Positions 32,461-41,559 are shown, numbered from the stretch's first letter. The stretch: DNA of 64,000 bases from Leclercia adecarboxylata (GCF_023639785.1 NZ_CP098325.1:2046001-2110000); one strand, 5' to 3'. Notes: generated by a model not told the origin, from the letters alone. Program-made: numbers and translations.

Positions 32461-33405
32461 ATGGAAAACACCGCGTTATATTACCGCCAGTTTGGTGAGC
32501 CCGAGGCTGTTCTGCAGCGGGAGACGGCGCTAAAAGCCCCGCTGCATCCGGGAGAACTTCGGGTGCAGATGCTGATGGCCCCCGTTAACGCCTCGGATTT
32601 GATCCCCATTACCGGTGCTTACCGGCATCGCATCAGGTTACCGGCCATCGCCGGATACGAGGGGGTGGGGCGCGTGATTGCCGCCCCGCCCAGCGCCGCG
32701 GCTCTGGTGGGTCAACGGGTGTTGCCCCTGCGTGGGGAAGGCACCTGGCAGCAGTGTGTGGATTGCCCGGCGGCACTGGCAATCCCGGTGCCCGATACTC
32801 TTGCCACATCCCTGGCGGCGCGAGCGTTTATCAACCCGATGGCGGCCTGGCTGATGCTCAGCCTTTACCCCGTTCAGGGTAAACGGGTGCTGCTGACCGC
32901 CGCCGGATCGGACTGCGGCATTCTGCTTGGGCAGTGGGCACGACGGCAGGGGGCCACGGCGGTGTATGGTATTCATCGTTCAGCGATCCATGCAGAGCGG
33001 CTGAGGGGGATGGGGATCGAACCCATTGCCCAACAGGACAGCGACAGCGTACGCGCCATTGCGGCGGAGAGCGATCTGGTTTTCGACGCCACCGGCGGTG
33101 AGCTGGCGCAGACAATCCTGGGCGCGATGGATAAAAGCGCGGCGTTTATCTGCTATGGATTGCTCTCCGGCCAACCCTTTTCGTTACAGCGTCACTTTCC
33201 ATCCCTGCACTGGTTCCATATCCGTAACTATTTTGAGCGGCTCAATCCGCAGGCGTGGCAGGCGGCTTTTGCCGGGATCTGGCCATTGCTTGCCGCCAGC
33301 CAGTACAGTGACGCCACGTTAATGCCGTTCGCCGACTGGCCGTCGGCCCTTGCCCGCTACCGGCAGGCGGGACGAACCAGCAAGCCGGTGCTGGTTTTTG
33401 AATAA
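32461..33405 (+). CDS. MDR-family zinc-independent reductase (MECR/ETR-like)
   Basis: 314 aa medium-chain dehydrogenase/reductase. The segment NASDLIPITGAYRHRI, then AGYEGVGRV, resembles mitochondrial-type 2-enoyl thioester reductases, which use NADPH and lack zinc. The nucleotide-binding loop is LLTAAGSDCGILLGQ, where GSxxG replaces GxGxxG. No catalytic or structural zinc cysteines are seen. The substrate is unknown; trans-2-enoyl reduction or quinone reduction is likely. It is closely coupled to smrA and convergent with tqsA (3 bases apart). Confidence 0.78.
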   Translation: MENTALYYRQFGEPEAVLQRETALKAPLHPGELRVQMLMAPVNASDLIPITGAYRHRIRLPAIAGYEGVGRVIAAPPSAAALVGQRVLPLRGEGTWQQCVDCPAALAIPVPDTLATSLAARAFINPMAAWLMLSLYPVQGKRVLLTAAGSDCGILLGQWARRQGATAVYGIHRSAIHAERLRGMGIEPIAQQDSDSVRAIAAESDLVFDATGGELAQTILGAMDKSAAFICYGLLSGQPFSLQRHFPSLHWFHIRNYFERLNPQAWQAAFAGIWPLLAASQYSDATLMPFADWPSALARYRQAGRTSKPVLVFE

Positions 33406-33408
33406 CCG

Positions 33409-34446
33409 CTAACGGGAATGGCTCATATCACTGAGCAGCAACGCAATGCTTTTGCCGCCCTCGGTTTGCTCCAGCGCAATCTTAACGATAATTGTCAGGG
33501 GAACCGAGAGCAGCATCCCCACCGGCCCCAGCAGCCAGCCCCAGAAAATCAGCGACAAAAAGACCACCAGCGTGGAGAGGCCCAGCCCGCGACCCATTAA
33601 ACGGGGCTCAAGGATGTTGCCGAAAATCAGATTCACTAACAGATAGCCAGCCAGCAGCACCAGCGCAGCATAAAAGCCGCTGAATACCAGCATCTGGGCA
33701 ATGGGCGGGATGGCGGCCAGCACCGAGCCGATATTGGGAATATAGTTCAGGGCAAAGGCCAGCAGCGCCCAGACAAAGGCAAACCGCACCTCCAGCACCG
33801 TCAGCATCCCCCAGACCACCAGCCCGGTTACCAGACTGATGGCGGTTTTCAGCACCAGATAGTGCGACACGCTGTCGAGCGCGCGCTGAATGGCGGCCAT
33901 GCCTTCAACCGGGCGGGTCATCAGGGGCTGCAGCTTGGCCGGTAGCTGCGGCACCTCCAGCAGCATAAACACCACGGTCAGCAGCAGTAAAAAGATAGAG
34001 GTCATGGCGCTGGAGAGCTGTGACAGCAGGGCGGTCACGAGGGTCATGGCGGCATTGGGATCGATATACCTCAGCAACTCTTCCATCGACACTTCAATCC
34101 CGGCCCGCTGCAGCCAGGGCTCCAGATGCAGCAGCGGAACGGCCAGCGAGGTGCGATAGTGCGGCAGGGTGCGGGCCAGTTCATTCAGCGAGGTGCCAAG
34201 ATAGGCCACCAGTAACGCCATCAGCACCACGATAAGCACGATCGGCAGCGTGATTGCCAACACCCGCGGCAGGCGCAGGCGCATCAGACGCCGCACAACG
34301 GGCTGAAGTATCACGGCGATAAACAGCGCCAGGATAAAGGGCACAATAATATCCGCCGCGAAGCGGACCCCGGTCAGTACAATCACCAGCATGCCAAGCA
34401 TGATGACTATTTTTAATCCGCTGAGAGTAATAATGGGCTTTGCCAT
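33409..34446 (-). CDS. tqsA: AI-2E family transporter TqsA
   Basis: 345 aa. About eight membrane helices with the family's central soluble loop (about 60-145). The C-terminal PF01594 signatures [15 protein letters not shown] and [20 protein letters not shown] are present. E. coli TqsA (YdgG) affects autoinducer-2 export and biofilm. It is divergent from mdtJ across 420 bases, as in E. coli. Confidence 0.94.
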   Translation of the reverse strand: MAKPIITLSGLKIVIMLGMLVIVLTGVRFAADIIVPFILALFIAVILQPVVRRLMRLRLPRVLAITLPIVLIVVLMALLVAYLGTSLNELARTLPHYRTSLAVPLLHLEPWLQRAGIEVSMEELLRYIDPNAAMTLVTALLSQLSSAMTSIFLLLLTVVFMLLEVPQLPAKLQPLMTRPVEGMAAIQRALDSVSHYLVLKTAISLVTGLVVWGMLTVLEVRFAFVWALLAFALNYIPNIGSVLAAIPPIAQMLVFSGFYAALVLLAGYLLVNLIFGNILEPRLMGRGLGLSTLVVFLSLIFWGWLLGPVGMLLSVPLTIIVKIALEQTEGGKSIALLLSDMSHSR

Positions 34447-34650
34447 GCTGGCTCCTGCTGCTGTCCTTTTTTATTTATTCTAACGGCGCCGCCCCTTTAA
34501 TAAATTAACCAAAAACAAACAGAGAGGGTAAAGAAATGAAAAGGCTTTGAGTAAAATCCTGGCTTATGGTAAAAATCAGCTGTGTTTAACTACCGGAGAC
34601 AATTTTCATCTGCACTGACGAGAAGCAACACCGCAGATAATTGTAATTTT

Positions 34651-34752
34651 ATGGACAATCTGTTCAGCACCGTTTTATCAAATCTCAGTCCCGCTCTGTA
34701 CTCCTCTTTTTGCCTGCTGTCTGGCGAGCAACACTGGCGCAACGCGCTGTAG
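34651..34752 (+). CDS. mdtU: mdtJI upstream open reading frame (MdtU-like leader peptide)
   Basis: 33 codons encoding MDNLFSTVLSNLSPALYSSF and then CLLSGEQHWRNAL, ending 114 bases before mdtJ. Position and size fit E. coli MdtU, the upstream ORF whose translation mediates spermidine-dependent expression of mdtJI. The ribosome-binding site is poor. The 114-base spacer contains a GC-rich potential hairpin near 34811-34836. The assignment rests on context, size and recall rather than alignment. The rest of 34447-34866 shows nothing else I can identify. Confidence 0.6.
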   Translation: MDNLFSTVLSNLSPALYSSFCLLSGEQHWRNAL

Positions 34753-34866
34753 ACCCTCTCTCTGCCTGAGCTGGCGCATCGCGTCCGGCTAATCTGTCAT
34801 ATTTTTTTACCCGGCTGCCGCTAATGGCGAGCCGCGAAGGATTATATTCTCAAGCAGGAGAAAAAC

Positions 34867-35229
34867 ATGTTTTACTGGATCCTCTTAGCCCTGGCTATTC
34901 TCGCTGAAATAACCGGCACCCTTTCCATGAAATGGGCCAGCGTCACGGGCAGCCACAGCGGCTATATTTTAATGCTGTCGATGATTGCGCTGTCCTATAT
35001 TTTCCTCAGTTTTGCGGTTAAAAAAATCGCACTGGGCGTGGCGTACGCGTTATGGGAAGGCATTGGTATTCTTTTAATTACCCTGTTCAGCGTTATGCTG
35101 TTCGATGAGTCGCTTTCAGCCATGAAAATTGCCGGCCTGACGACGCTGGTGGCGGGGATAATATTAATCAAATCCGGAACGCGCAAACCGGCGAAACCGC
35201 GTGCGGAGGTGCCCCATGCAACAGTTTGA
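34867..35229 (+). CDS. mdtJ: Spermidine exporter subunit MdtJ (SMR family)
   Basis: 120 aa with four membrane helices. The conserved Glu is in [17 protein letters not shown] (helix 1), the residue that couples proton and substrate in SMR transporters. It begins behind AGCAGGAG. It forms a heterodimer with MdtI to export spermidine. It overlaps mdtI by 14 bases, indicating coupled translation. Confidence 0.95.
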   Translation: MFYWILLALAILAEITGTLSMKWASVTGSHSGYILMLSMIALSYIFLSFAVKKIALGVAYALWEGIGILLITLFSVMLFDESLSAMKIAGLTTLVAGIILIKSGTRKPAKPRAEVPHATV

Positions 35230-35545
35230 GTGGGTGCATGCTGCCTGGTTAGGTTTTGCCATCGTGCTGGAGATCGCCGCCAACGTTCTGCTGAAATTTT
35301 CCGACGGTTTTCGCCGCAAAACCTATGGTCTGCTCTCCATCGCCGCCGTTCTCGGCGCGTTCAGCGCCCTGTCTCAGGCGGTAAAAGGCATCGATCTCTC
35401 GGTTGCGTATGCCCTGTGGAGCGGGTTTGGTATCGCGGCAACGCTTGCTGCGGGCTGGATCCTGTTTGGTCAACGGTTGAACCATAAAGGTTGGATGGGG
35501 CTGCTTCTGCTGCTCGCCGGAATGATCATGATAAAACTGGCCTGA
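35216..35545 (+). CDS. mdtI: Spermidine exporter subunit MdtI (SMR family)
   Basis: 109 aa, the same as E. coli. The start [20 protein letters not shown] lies inside the mdtJ coding sequence. Four helices; the helix-1 Glu is in [17 protein letters not shown]. It is the partner of MdtJ. An 11-bp hairpin follows the stop. Confidence 0.95.
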   Translation: MQQFEWVHAAWLGFAIVLEIAANVLLKFSDGFRRKTYGLLSIAAVLGAFSALSQAVKGIDLSVAYALWSGFGIAATLAAGWILFGQRLNHKGWMGLLLLLAGMIMIKLA

Positions 35546-35550
35546 TAACG

Positions 35551-35576
35551 TCGCTGCCTGTCATTACAGGCAGCGA
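35551..35576 (+). terminator. Strong hairpin after mdtI
   Basis: TCGCTGCCTGT / ACAGGCAGCGA is an 11-bp perfect stem with loop CATT, 6 bases after the mdtI stop. No T-run follows, so termination may be incomplete or rho-assisted. Confidence 0.5.
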
Positions 35577-35630
35577 AATTCATGTCCTGTATTACGCTTA
35601 GACTGAGGCATAAAAAAGGACGGTGAATGA

Positions 35631-37793
35631 ATGCGTAACCCTTTAAGCTGGCGTAAAATTCCTTCTGCCAGGACCTTGTTTGTTATGATCTTCATGGCAG
35701 GGGTCGGTTTAATCTTCTCCGTTGTCGCCCTGTTATACCTCTCCCTCAACCTCATCAGTACCAAAGCCAACGAAATCGACGAACAGCGCACGGCACTCTC
35801 GGTGCAGGGCGCGGTCCAGACCTCGGTAAACCGGGTCTGGTCGCTGGTTATTGATAATGCCGTCTGGGATGACGCGGTGCGTGAGGCTTACCGCCCGGCG
35901 CTCGACATCGACTGGCTCTATAACACCTGGGGAGCGGGCTATAAGGTCAATAATCTTTATGACGGCACCTTTGTGCTCGACGAGCGGTTTCGGGTGCTGT
36001 GGGGTTCGTTCAAAAGCCAGCCGTTCACGGAGAAAAACCTCGACTTCTTTGGTGACGGCTTAAAGTCGCTGATCCTGATGCACACCCACTCCCTGCGATC
36101 GGATAAGAATATCTATGCCGGGATCACCCGCACCCGGGCGGGTATCGCTTTTGTTGGCGTGGGCCTGATCCGCCCGACGATTGGCAGCCTGCAGGTGGGA
36201 GACAGTACCCGCCGCTATCTGGTGATCACCCGTCATATCAACCCGCAAATCCTGCAGGACCTCGGAGATACGTTTCAGATCGACGCCCTGACGTTTACGC
36301 CGGAACGGGTCAGCGACGTCAGCGTCCCGCTAAACAGCTCCTCAGGGGAAGTGCTGGGGTATCTGTCGTGGCAACCGCGTCTGCCGGGGGCGGCTGCGGC
36401 GAAAGCGGCATCTCTGGATATCACCCAGATTGTGTTGCTCACCGCGGCGCTGATTTTACTGTTTATCCTCTTCAGCTGCGTAGGGCTGTATAAACTGGCG
36501 CGCGGAGAGACGCTGGCACGTTCGGTGGCGCGAACCGACTGGCTCAGCCATTTGCCCAACCGCCGGGCGCTAATCGAAGAGCTGGAGCGGGTAAGCCAGC
36601 GCGGTGATACCGATCCCAAAAGCGTAGTGTTTATCGATCTCGATGGCTTTAAGGACGTCAATGATATCTACGGCCATGAGGTGGGCGACGAGCTGATTGT
36701 CACTATCGCGGGTGCGCTGCGCGACAATGTTCCCAAAGACGGCATGCTGGCCCGGATGGGCGGGGATGAGTTCGCCATGACCATCGGCGGTGACAACGCC
36801 GAAGCGCTGGCCTCGGCATTTGCAGGTTTTGTTCTGGATTACCTTCATTCGCCGATTATCGTTGGCGAGCGCTCCATCCATATTGGCGCCAGTATTGGCA
36901 TCGCCAGCTGCACGCTGGTGGAGTGCACCAGCAACGAACTGTTTCGCCGGGCCGATATCGCCATGTACCACTCCAAAATCACCGGTAAAGGGCGGGTCAC
37001 ACACTATGATGCCGAACTGAACAACGCGCGTGAGCGTCGGATGGCCCTTGAAGGGCAGATCCGTCATGGTCTGGAGCATAACGAGTTTGATGTCTGGTAT
37101 CAGCCGATCATTGATGCCCGCAGCCAGAAAATGGACGGCGTGGAGGCGCTGGTGCGCTGGCCGCGTCGACCGGAAGGGCCGCTGCCGCCGGATGAGTTTA
37201 TCACCGTCGCCGAAACCAGCGGGCTGATTTACGCCCTGGGGCAGTTTGTCCTCAGCCGGGCCTGTCAGGATCTGGAGCCCTGCACCGACCTGAAGCTGTC
37301 GGTGAATATCTCCCCGGCGCAGTTTCGTGATCCTGAATTTGAAGCCAAAGTGGAGGGGGCGCTGGCGCTAAGCCATTTCCCCGCCACGCGCCTGCAGCTG
37401 GAAGTAACGGAAACCTATGTGCTGGAAAACCCGGAGCGCGCCCGTTCAGCTATCAATAATCTCAAGGCGCAGGGCATTGCGGTGGCGCTGGACGATTTTG
37501 GCACCGGCTACTCCAGCATTGGCTATCTGCGCCGCTTTAACTTCAATACCATCAAGATCGATAAATCGCTGGCCGGGCTGGTGGATCACGACGAACAGGC
37601 CTCGGCGCTGGTGAGCGGTACGGTGCGCATTGCCAGCGCGCTGGGAATGAAGGTGGTGGCTGAAGGCGTGGAGAACGAAAAACAGATGAAGCTGCTGCGA
37701 CTGGCGGGCTGCGATCAGCTTCAGGGTTACTGGTACAGCCAGCCATTGCCGATAGAGGCGATTATGGCGCTACGCCAGCAGCGCCAGTGCTGA
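35631..37793 (+). CDS. CHASE4-GGDEF-EAL cyclic-di-GMP enzyme
   Basis: 720 aa. TM1 is about 15-42, then a periplasmic CHASE4-like sensor domain (about 55-265, with WDDAVREAYRP typical of CHASE4), then TM2 about 268-292. The GGDEF domain has an intact GGDEF at 377-381 (ARMGGDEFAM) but no RxxD inhibitory site at the usual place. The EAL domain has intact Glu505-Ala-Leu, DDFGTGYSS and KIDKSL. Both synthase and phosphodiesterase motifs look intact. It lies directly after the spermidine exporter, an arrangement not found in E. coli K-12. Confidence 0.92.
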   Translation: MRNPLSWRKIPSARTLFVMIFMAGVGLIFSVVALLYLSLNLISTKANEIDEQRTALSVQGAVQTSVNRVWSLVIDNAVWDDAVREAYRPALDIDWLYNTWGAGYKVNNLYDGTFVLDERFRVLWGSFKSQPFTEKNLDFFGDGLKSLILMHTHSLRSDKNIYAGITRTRAGIAFVGVGLIRPTIGSLQVGDSTRRYLVITRHINPQILQDLGDTFQIDALTFTPERVSDVSVPLNSSSGEVLGYLSWQPRLPGAAAAKAASLDITQIVLLTAALILLFILFSCVGLYKLARGETLARSVARTDWLSHLPNRRALIEELERVSQRGDTDPKSVVFIDLDGFKDVNDIYGHEVGDELIVTIAGALRDNVPKDGMLARMGGDEFAMTIGGDNAEALASAFAGFVLDYLHSPIIVGERSIHIGASIGIASCTLVECTSNELFRRADIAMYHSKITGKGRVTHYDAELNNARERRMALEGQIRHGLEHNEFDVWYQPIIDARSQKMDGVEALVRWPRRPEGPLPPDEFITVAETSGLIYALGQFVLSRACQDLEPCTDLKLSVNISPAQFRDPEFEAKVEGALALSHFPATRLQLEVTETYVLENPERARSAINNLKAQGIAVALDDFGTGYSSIGYLRRFNFNTIKIDKSLAGLVDHDEQASALVSGTVRIASALGMKVVAEGVENEKQMKLLRLAGCDQLQGYWYSQPLPIEAIMALRQQRQC

Positions 37794-37794
37794 T

Positions 37795-38616
37795 TCACTG
37801 CTGGGCCAGTTCGGCCAGTTTGTCACGAAAACCGGTGATCGCCAGGGCGCGGTTATCGGCCCGCCAGCGATCTTTCGCCGCCGGGGCTGAGCTTTGAACG
37901 CCAATAAGCTGCCAGCCCGCGGCGGTTTTCAGCATCAGGGGCGAACCGCTGTCGCCGGGCAGGGTATCGCACTGATGGGACAGGACGCTGTTTTGCGCCC
38001 AGCCGGTGACAATGCAGTCCTTATGGGTAAAGAGCACATCCAGATGATCTTCGGGGTAGCCCGCCTGGCTCACCTTGCGATCGGCCTCTTTCAGGGCGGC
38101 AGTCAGCTCTTCTTTCGTGCCGGCAAACAGCGGCAGCGGCGTGATGCCCGACGGCGGATTGCGCAACACCACCAGGCCAAAATCCCAGGACGCGGCAGAA
38201 GGCGGAACGATCCAGCCATCGCCGTCGGCTTTCAGCCGTCGGCCTAATGAGGCATCAACCCGGCCTTCAATGCCGTGGATTTCATAGCGCCAGCTCCCTT
38301 TTTGCGACACGAAGCGCAGGGCAACGGCGGTATCCGGTTTCCCTTTTGGCGGCACCAGCAGACAGTGGCCGGCAGTCAGCGCCAGCTGAGGAGTAATGAG
38401 GGTTGCAGTACAGAGGTTTCCGCTGGCCGTTTCCAGCTGACCAATGGCGTCCCACGGCGCACGGGAAGGATCGGCGACACGCGTGCGATCGTCATGCCCA
38501 AAAAACAGGGTTTGTACCTCTTTGGCGTTCGCGGCCTCGTCGTCACCATTGTCCGCATGACTAAATCCAGAAAAGAGAAAAAACGTTCCCAGTACAATCA
38601 CAACAGATTTACGCAT
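37795..38616 (-). CDS. ydgD: Periplasmic trypsin-like serine protease YdgD
   Basis: 273 aa, the same as E. coli YdgD. The signal peptide ends near residue 21 (SGFSHA). The chymotrypsin-fold triad is visible: His in [10 protein letters not shown], Asp in WDFGLVVL and Ser in LPGDSGSPL, so it appears catalytically competent. Its substrate is unknown. It is convergent with the GGDEF-EAL gene (1 base between stops) and downstream of ydgU. Confidence 0.93.
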   Translation of the reverse strand: MRKSVVIVLGTFFLFSGFSHADNGDDEAANAKEVQTLFFGHDDRTRVADPSRAPWDAIGQLETASGNLCTATLITPQLALTAGHCLLVPPKGKPDTAVALRFVSQKGSWRYEIHGIEGRVDASLGRRLKADGDGWIVPPSAASWDFGLVVLRNPPSGITPLPLFAGTKEELTAALKEADRKVSQAGYPEDHLDVLFTHKDCIVTGWAQNSVLSHQCDTLPGDSGSPLMLKTAAGWQLIGVQSSAPAAKDRWRADNRALAITGFRDKLAELAQQ

Positions 38617-38718
38617 ATCACACTCTGAAGGGAATAATTATGATTATTAAATATGAACCCTGGTAATTAACTATAGACGGGACAGCGCGAAAGTGGGAGT
38701 AAAATCAGCGTGCTACAA

Positions 38719-38802
38719 TCAGGAAATGTAAAACACACCTGCGACGAGTGCGCATAAAATAAGCGTGATGAGAATCACCTCAAACCGATAGCGCTGCAAC
38801 AT
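38719..38802 (-). CDS. ydgU: Small membrane protein YdgU
   Basis: 27 aa (MLQRYRFEVILITLILCALV, ending AGVFYIS), a single hydrophobic helix. A strong ribosome-binding site (GGAGGG, 6 bases before ATG) supports translation. It occupies the E. coli ydgU position between asr and ydgD. The function is unknown. It is probably expressed with asr through partial read-through of the terminator at 38817-38852. Confidence 0.8.
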   Translation of the reverse strand: MLQRYRFEVILITLILCALVAGVFYIS

Positions 38803-38816
38803 AACGCCCTCCGGAT

Positions 38817-38852
38817 AAAAAAACGGCGCTGCCACCATGCCGGGACAGCGCC
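38817..38852 (-). terminator. asr terminator
   Basis: On the minus strand GGCGCTG pairs with CAGCGCC around a 14-base loop, followed by G and seven T. Confidence 0.75.
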
Positions 38853-38895
38853 GGATGACCAACGTGCCCGGACGGACACGTTGAGCTAAGCGGGC

Positions 38896-39216
38896 TTATG
38901 CAGCCGGTTGTGCAGCTGGAGCGGCTGCGTCGTGTTTCACCGCTTTCTTATGATGTTTTTTTGCAGCCTGCGCTTTCTGGGCGACCGGTGCGGTCTCTTC
39001 TTTCTTCACTGCTTTTTTGTGGTGTTTTTTAGCAGCCTGCGCTTTCTGCACAGCGGCTTTCTTGTGTTTTTTGTGGTGCACAGTTTTGGCTGCCGGCGCC
39101 GCGGTGGTGGTTTCGGTCGCAGCAGGTGCAGCGGTTTTAGCGACAGTGTCAGCCGCGAATGCAGCAGAAGAGAGACCCATAGCAGCGGCAACAACCAGAG
39201 CTAATACTTTTTTCAT
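38896..39216 (-). CDS. asr: Acid shock protein Asr
   Basis: 106 aa from [21 protein letters not shown] (signal peptide, cleaved after residue 21). An ATG one codon upstream is also possible. The mature part is low-complexity and strongly basic, with repeated blocks of [13 protein letters not shown]. It is a periplasmic intrinsically disordered protein, strongly induced at low pH through RstA and PhoB in E. coli. An RstA box lies about 105 bases upstream. Confidence 0.93.
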   Translation of the reverse strand: MKKVLALVVAAAMGLSSAAFAADTVAKTAAPAATETTTAAPAAKTVHHKKHKKAAVQKAQAAKKHHKKAVKKEETAPVAQKAQAAKKHHKKAVKHDAAAPAAQPAA

Positions 39217-39320
39217 CATCTTACCCTCGAATTGGTTTTTTCATTTAACCCCACTGCGGGGCCGTTGAAAGAACTATATCCCTGAAAATTCGGGGCTTCC
39301 GTGAGTGATTGGTATCGGCG

Positions 39321-39334
39321 TGTAACCGTATGTA
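39321..39334 (-). promoter_or_regulatory. RstA box of the asr promoter
   Basis: On the minus strand the site is TACATACGGTTACA, which fits the RstA consensus TACATNTNGTTACA at 11 of 12 defined positions. A -10-like TATAGT lies about 50 bases downstream. Since rstA and rstB are in the same window, this gives a complete local circuit. Confidence 0.75.
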
Positions 39335-39336
39335 CA

Positions 39337-39358
39337 ACGCCGGACAGAAGCCCGGCGT
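39337..39358. terminator. Hairpin after the carboxypeptidase gene
   Basis: ACGCCGG / CCGGCGT pairs over 7 bp with loop ACAGAAGC, adjacent to the RstA box and just past the carboxypeptidase stop. It is a possible terminator or REP half-site, without a T-run. Confidence 0.4.
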
Positions 39359-39364
39359 GATGGG

Positions 39365-40852
39365 TTACAGATAACGTGAGGTCAGATGATCGCGGAAATA
39401 GCGGCTGTTGAGATCTTCCCCGGTCGCCTGCTCAATCAGCTGGGCGGTGGTGAAGCGGCTGCCGTGCTGCCAGATGTTCTGGCGCAGCCAGTCGAACAGG
39501 GCGCTGAAATCCCCGGCGGCGATGGCGTTATCCAGTCCAGGCAATGCATTTTTGGCGGCACTGAACAGCTGTGCGGCGTACATGGCGCCCAGGGTGTACG
39601 ACGGGAAGTAACCGAAGCCGCCATCGGTCCAGTGAATATCCTGCATACAGCCGTTGCGGTAGTTATCTTTTGTCGACAGCCCCAGCCACGCCTGCATTTT
39701 CTCATCCCACAGCGCCGGGATGTCCTCCACCTCGATATCGCCATTGATCAGCGCCCGCTCAATCTCATAGCGCAGAACCACGTGCGCCGGATAGCTCACC
39801 TCGTCGGCATCCACGCGGATATAGCCGGGCTTCACCCGCTGGTTCCAGGCGACAAAATTATCCGGGGTAAACGCCGCCTGGCTACCGAAACGTTCCTGGA
39901 CCGCAGGCAACAGGTGGTTAAGGAAGGCTTTGCTGCGCCCGAGCTGCATTTCAAAGAACAGGCTCTGTGATTCGTGGATGGCGGTTGAGCGCGCAAGGGC
40001 GATGGGCTGACCGAGCCAGTTACGGGGCAGGTTCTGTTCGTAGCGCGCGTGGCCGGTTTCGTGGATCACGCCAAACAGGGCGCTCAGCAGCTCATCTTCA
40101 TCGTAACGGGTGGTGATGCGCACGTCTTCCGGTACGCCGCCGCAGAACGGATGGGCGCTGACGTCCAGACGCCCCGCGTTAAAATCGAACCCGAGGGTTT
40201 TCATCGCCTGCAGCCCCAGCTCACGCTGAACAGCGGTAGGGAACGGGCCCTGAGGGGGCACGAAGGACTGCTGCGCCTGCTTCTCGACCACCTGCGCCAG
40301 CAGATCCGGCAGCCAGGTTTTGAGATCGCCAAACAGGCCGTCCAGCCGGGCGCTGGTCATATCCGGTTCGAAAATATCCAGGAGCGCATCGTAAGGGGTG
40401 CAGCCTTTCGCTTCGGCACGCAGGCGAGCCTCTTCCCGGCTCAGCTTCACCACCTCTTTCAGGTTGGCGGAAAAACCCTGCCAGTCATTCGCCGGACGCT
40501 GGGTACGCCAGGCGTGCTCGCACTGGCTGCCCGCCAGGGATTTCGCTTCCACCAGTGATTCAGGGAGCAGCGCGGCCTGCTGATAGTGGCGGGCCATCTC
40601 GCGCAGGTTAGCCTGTTCGACGTCGTTAAGATCTTCGCATTCGGCCTGGCGTAGCCAGTCGGCCACTTTTTTGTCCGTCAGGATCTGGTGTTGCAGGACG
40701 CTCAACTCGGCCAGCGCTTCCCCTCTGGCGGCGCTGCCGCCGGGAGGCATCATGGTGAACATGTCCCAGCTGGCGATGGAAGAGAGATGGGAGAAGCGGG
40801 AGAGACGCTGGAAGGTGCGGGTGAGCTGCTGATAAGAAACGTTTTTCTGCAT
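39365..40852 (-). CDS. M32 metallocarboxypeptidase (Taq type)
   Basis: 495 aa, the usual length for family M32. The zinc site HETGH is at 264-268 (VIHETGHARYEQ). Other M32 signatures include TRYDEDELLSALFG upstream, HESQSLFFE after it, and the substrate-binding segment IRVDADEVSYPAHVVLRYEIE. It is a cytosolic enzyme that removes C-terminal residues, metal dependent. It is not present at this place in E. coli K-12. It is transcribed alone, with no obvious operon partner. Confidence 0.92.
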   Translation of the reverse strand: MQKNVSYQQLTRTFQRLSRFSHLSSIASWDMFTMMPPGGSAARGEALAELSVLQHQILTDKKVADWLRQAECEDLNDVEQANLREMARHYQQAALLPESLVEAKSLAGSQCEHAWRTQRPANDWQGFSANLKEVVKLSREEARLRAEAKGCTPYDALLDIFEPDMTSARLDGLFGDLKTWLPDLLAQVVEKQAQQSFVPPQGPFPTAVQRELGLQAMKTLGFDFNAGRLDVSAHPFCGGVPEDVRITTRYDEDELLSALFGVIHETGHARYEQNLPRNWLGQPIALARSTAIHESQSLFFEMQLGRSKAFLNHLLPAVQERFGSQAAFTPDNFVAWNQRVKPGYIRVDADEVSYPAHVVLRYEIERALINGDIEVEDIPALWDEKMQAWLGLSTKDNYRNGCMQDIHWTDGGFGYFPSYTLGAMYAAQLFSAAKNALPGLDNAIAAGDFSALFDWLRQNIWQHGSRFTTAQLIEQATGEDLNSRYFRDHLTSRYL

Positions 40853-40961
40853 CGTTATTGTTCTCGTTCAGGTGAGTGTGTTGCAGGGAGTGTAACCTGA
40901 TTGAGGCGCAATTCATGCACTTTTCATATATCAATCTCACCGCTATTGTGAACGATGCTTT

Positions 40962-40987
40962 AAAAGAGCCTGACAATGTCAGGCTCT
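40962..40987 (-). terminator. Terminator of the fimbrial subunit gene
   Basis: On the minus strand AGAGCCTGAC pairs perfectly (10 bp) with GTCAGGCTCT around a 3-base loop, followed by TTTTA. It is 9 bases after the stop. Confidence 0.8.
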
Positions 40988-40995
40988 GGATTACA

Positions 40996-41559
40996 TTAGT
41001 AAGAAATAGTCATTACTGCGGTGCCTTTAACTTCACCTGGGGTGACGTTTGCGGCTGTTCTCACGTAAGTGGCTTTATAACGCAGATAGGTAGGAGTGCC
41101 GTACTGATAAGCGACAGTCTGGCTATGAGAACCGTCAAAATTAATACGGCTGTTATCACGATTGATTAATGTGACGGATGCATTCTGCGCAGCGCCTGAA
41201 GCGATCTGGTTGAGCAGAACATTGGGCATATCAGAGAGAGCTTCACCGCTGATATTGACATTCAGATTGCCCGAATAATTAGCGCCGCCCGTCTTACAAT
41301 CTTCGACTTTATAGACAACGTCTTTAGCGGCCGCCAGGGAAGGGGTATTTACCGCCAGTCCTTCGAGAACGTCCGCTTTAATATCATCAAGAATGATGGT
41401 GTTGTTAACCAGGGCGCCTGCCTGGGTAACGTTACAAGATTCTGAGTCGTCGAAGACTTCTCCGTGGATAACAAGGTTTGCTGTGTTTCCTGCAGCCATA
41501 GCGGGAAGCGCTACCACTGCCGTCGCGGCAACAAAAATAGCGAGAATCGTTTTTTTCAT
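40996..41559 (-). CDS. Orphan fimbrial major-subunit-like protein
   Basis: 187 aa. The signal peptide MKKTILAIFVAATAVVALPAMA is followed by AGNTANLVIHGEV. A Cys pair (SESCNVTQ and VEDCKTG) gives the disulfide of chaperone-usher pilins, and the C-terminus VKGTAVMTISY has the penultimate-Tyr pattern of a donor-strand partner. No chaperone, usher or tip adhesin gene is nearby. The gene and its flanks are AT-rich relative to neighbours. Its ATG has no good ribosome-binding site; a start four codons upstream (41571) is possible. Confidence 0.8.
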   Translation of the reverse strand: MKKTILAIFVAATAVVALPAMAAGNTANLVIHGEVFDDSESCNVTQAGALVNNTIILDDIKADVLEGLAVNTPSLAAAKDVVYKVEDCKTGGANYSGNLNVNISGEALSDMPNVLLNQIASGAAQNASVTLINRDNSRINFDGSHSQTVAYQYGTPTYLRYKATYVRTAANVTPGEVKGTAVMTISY

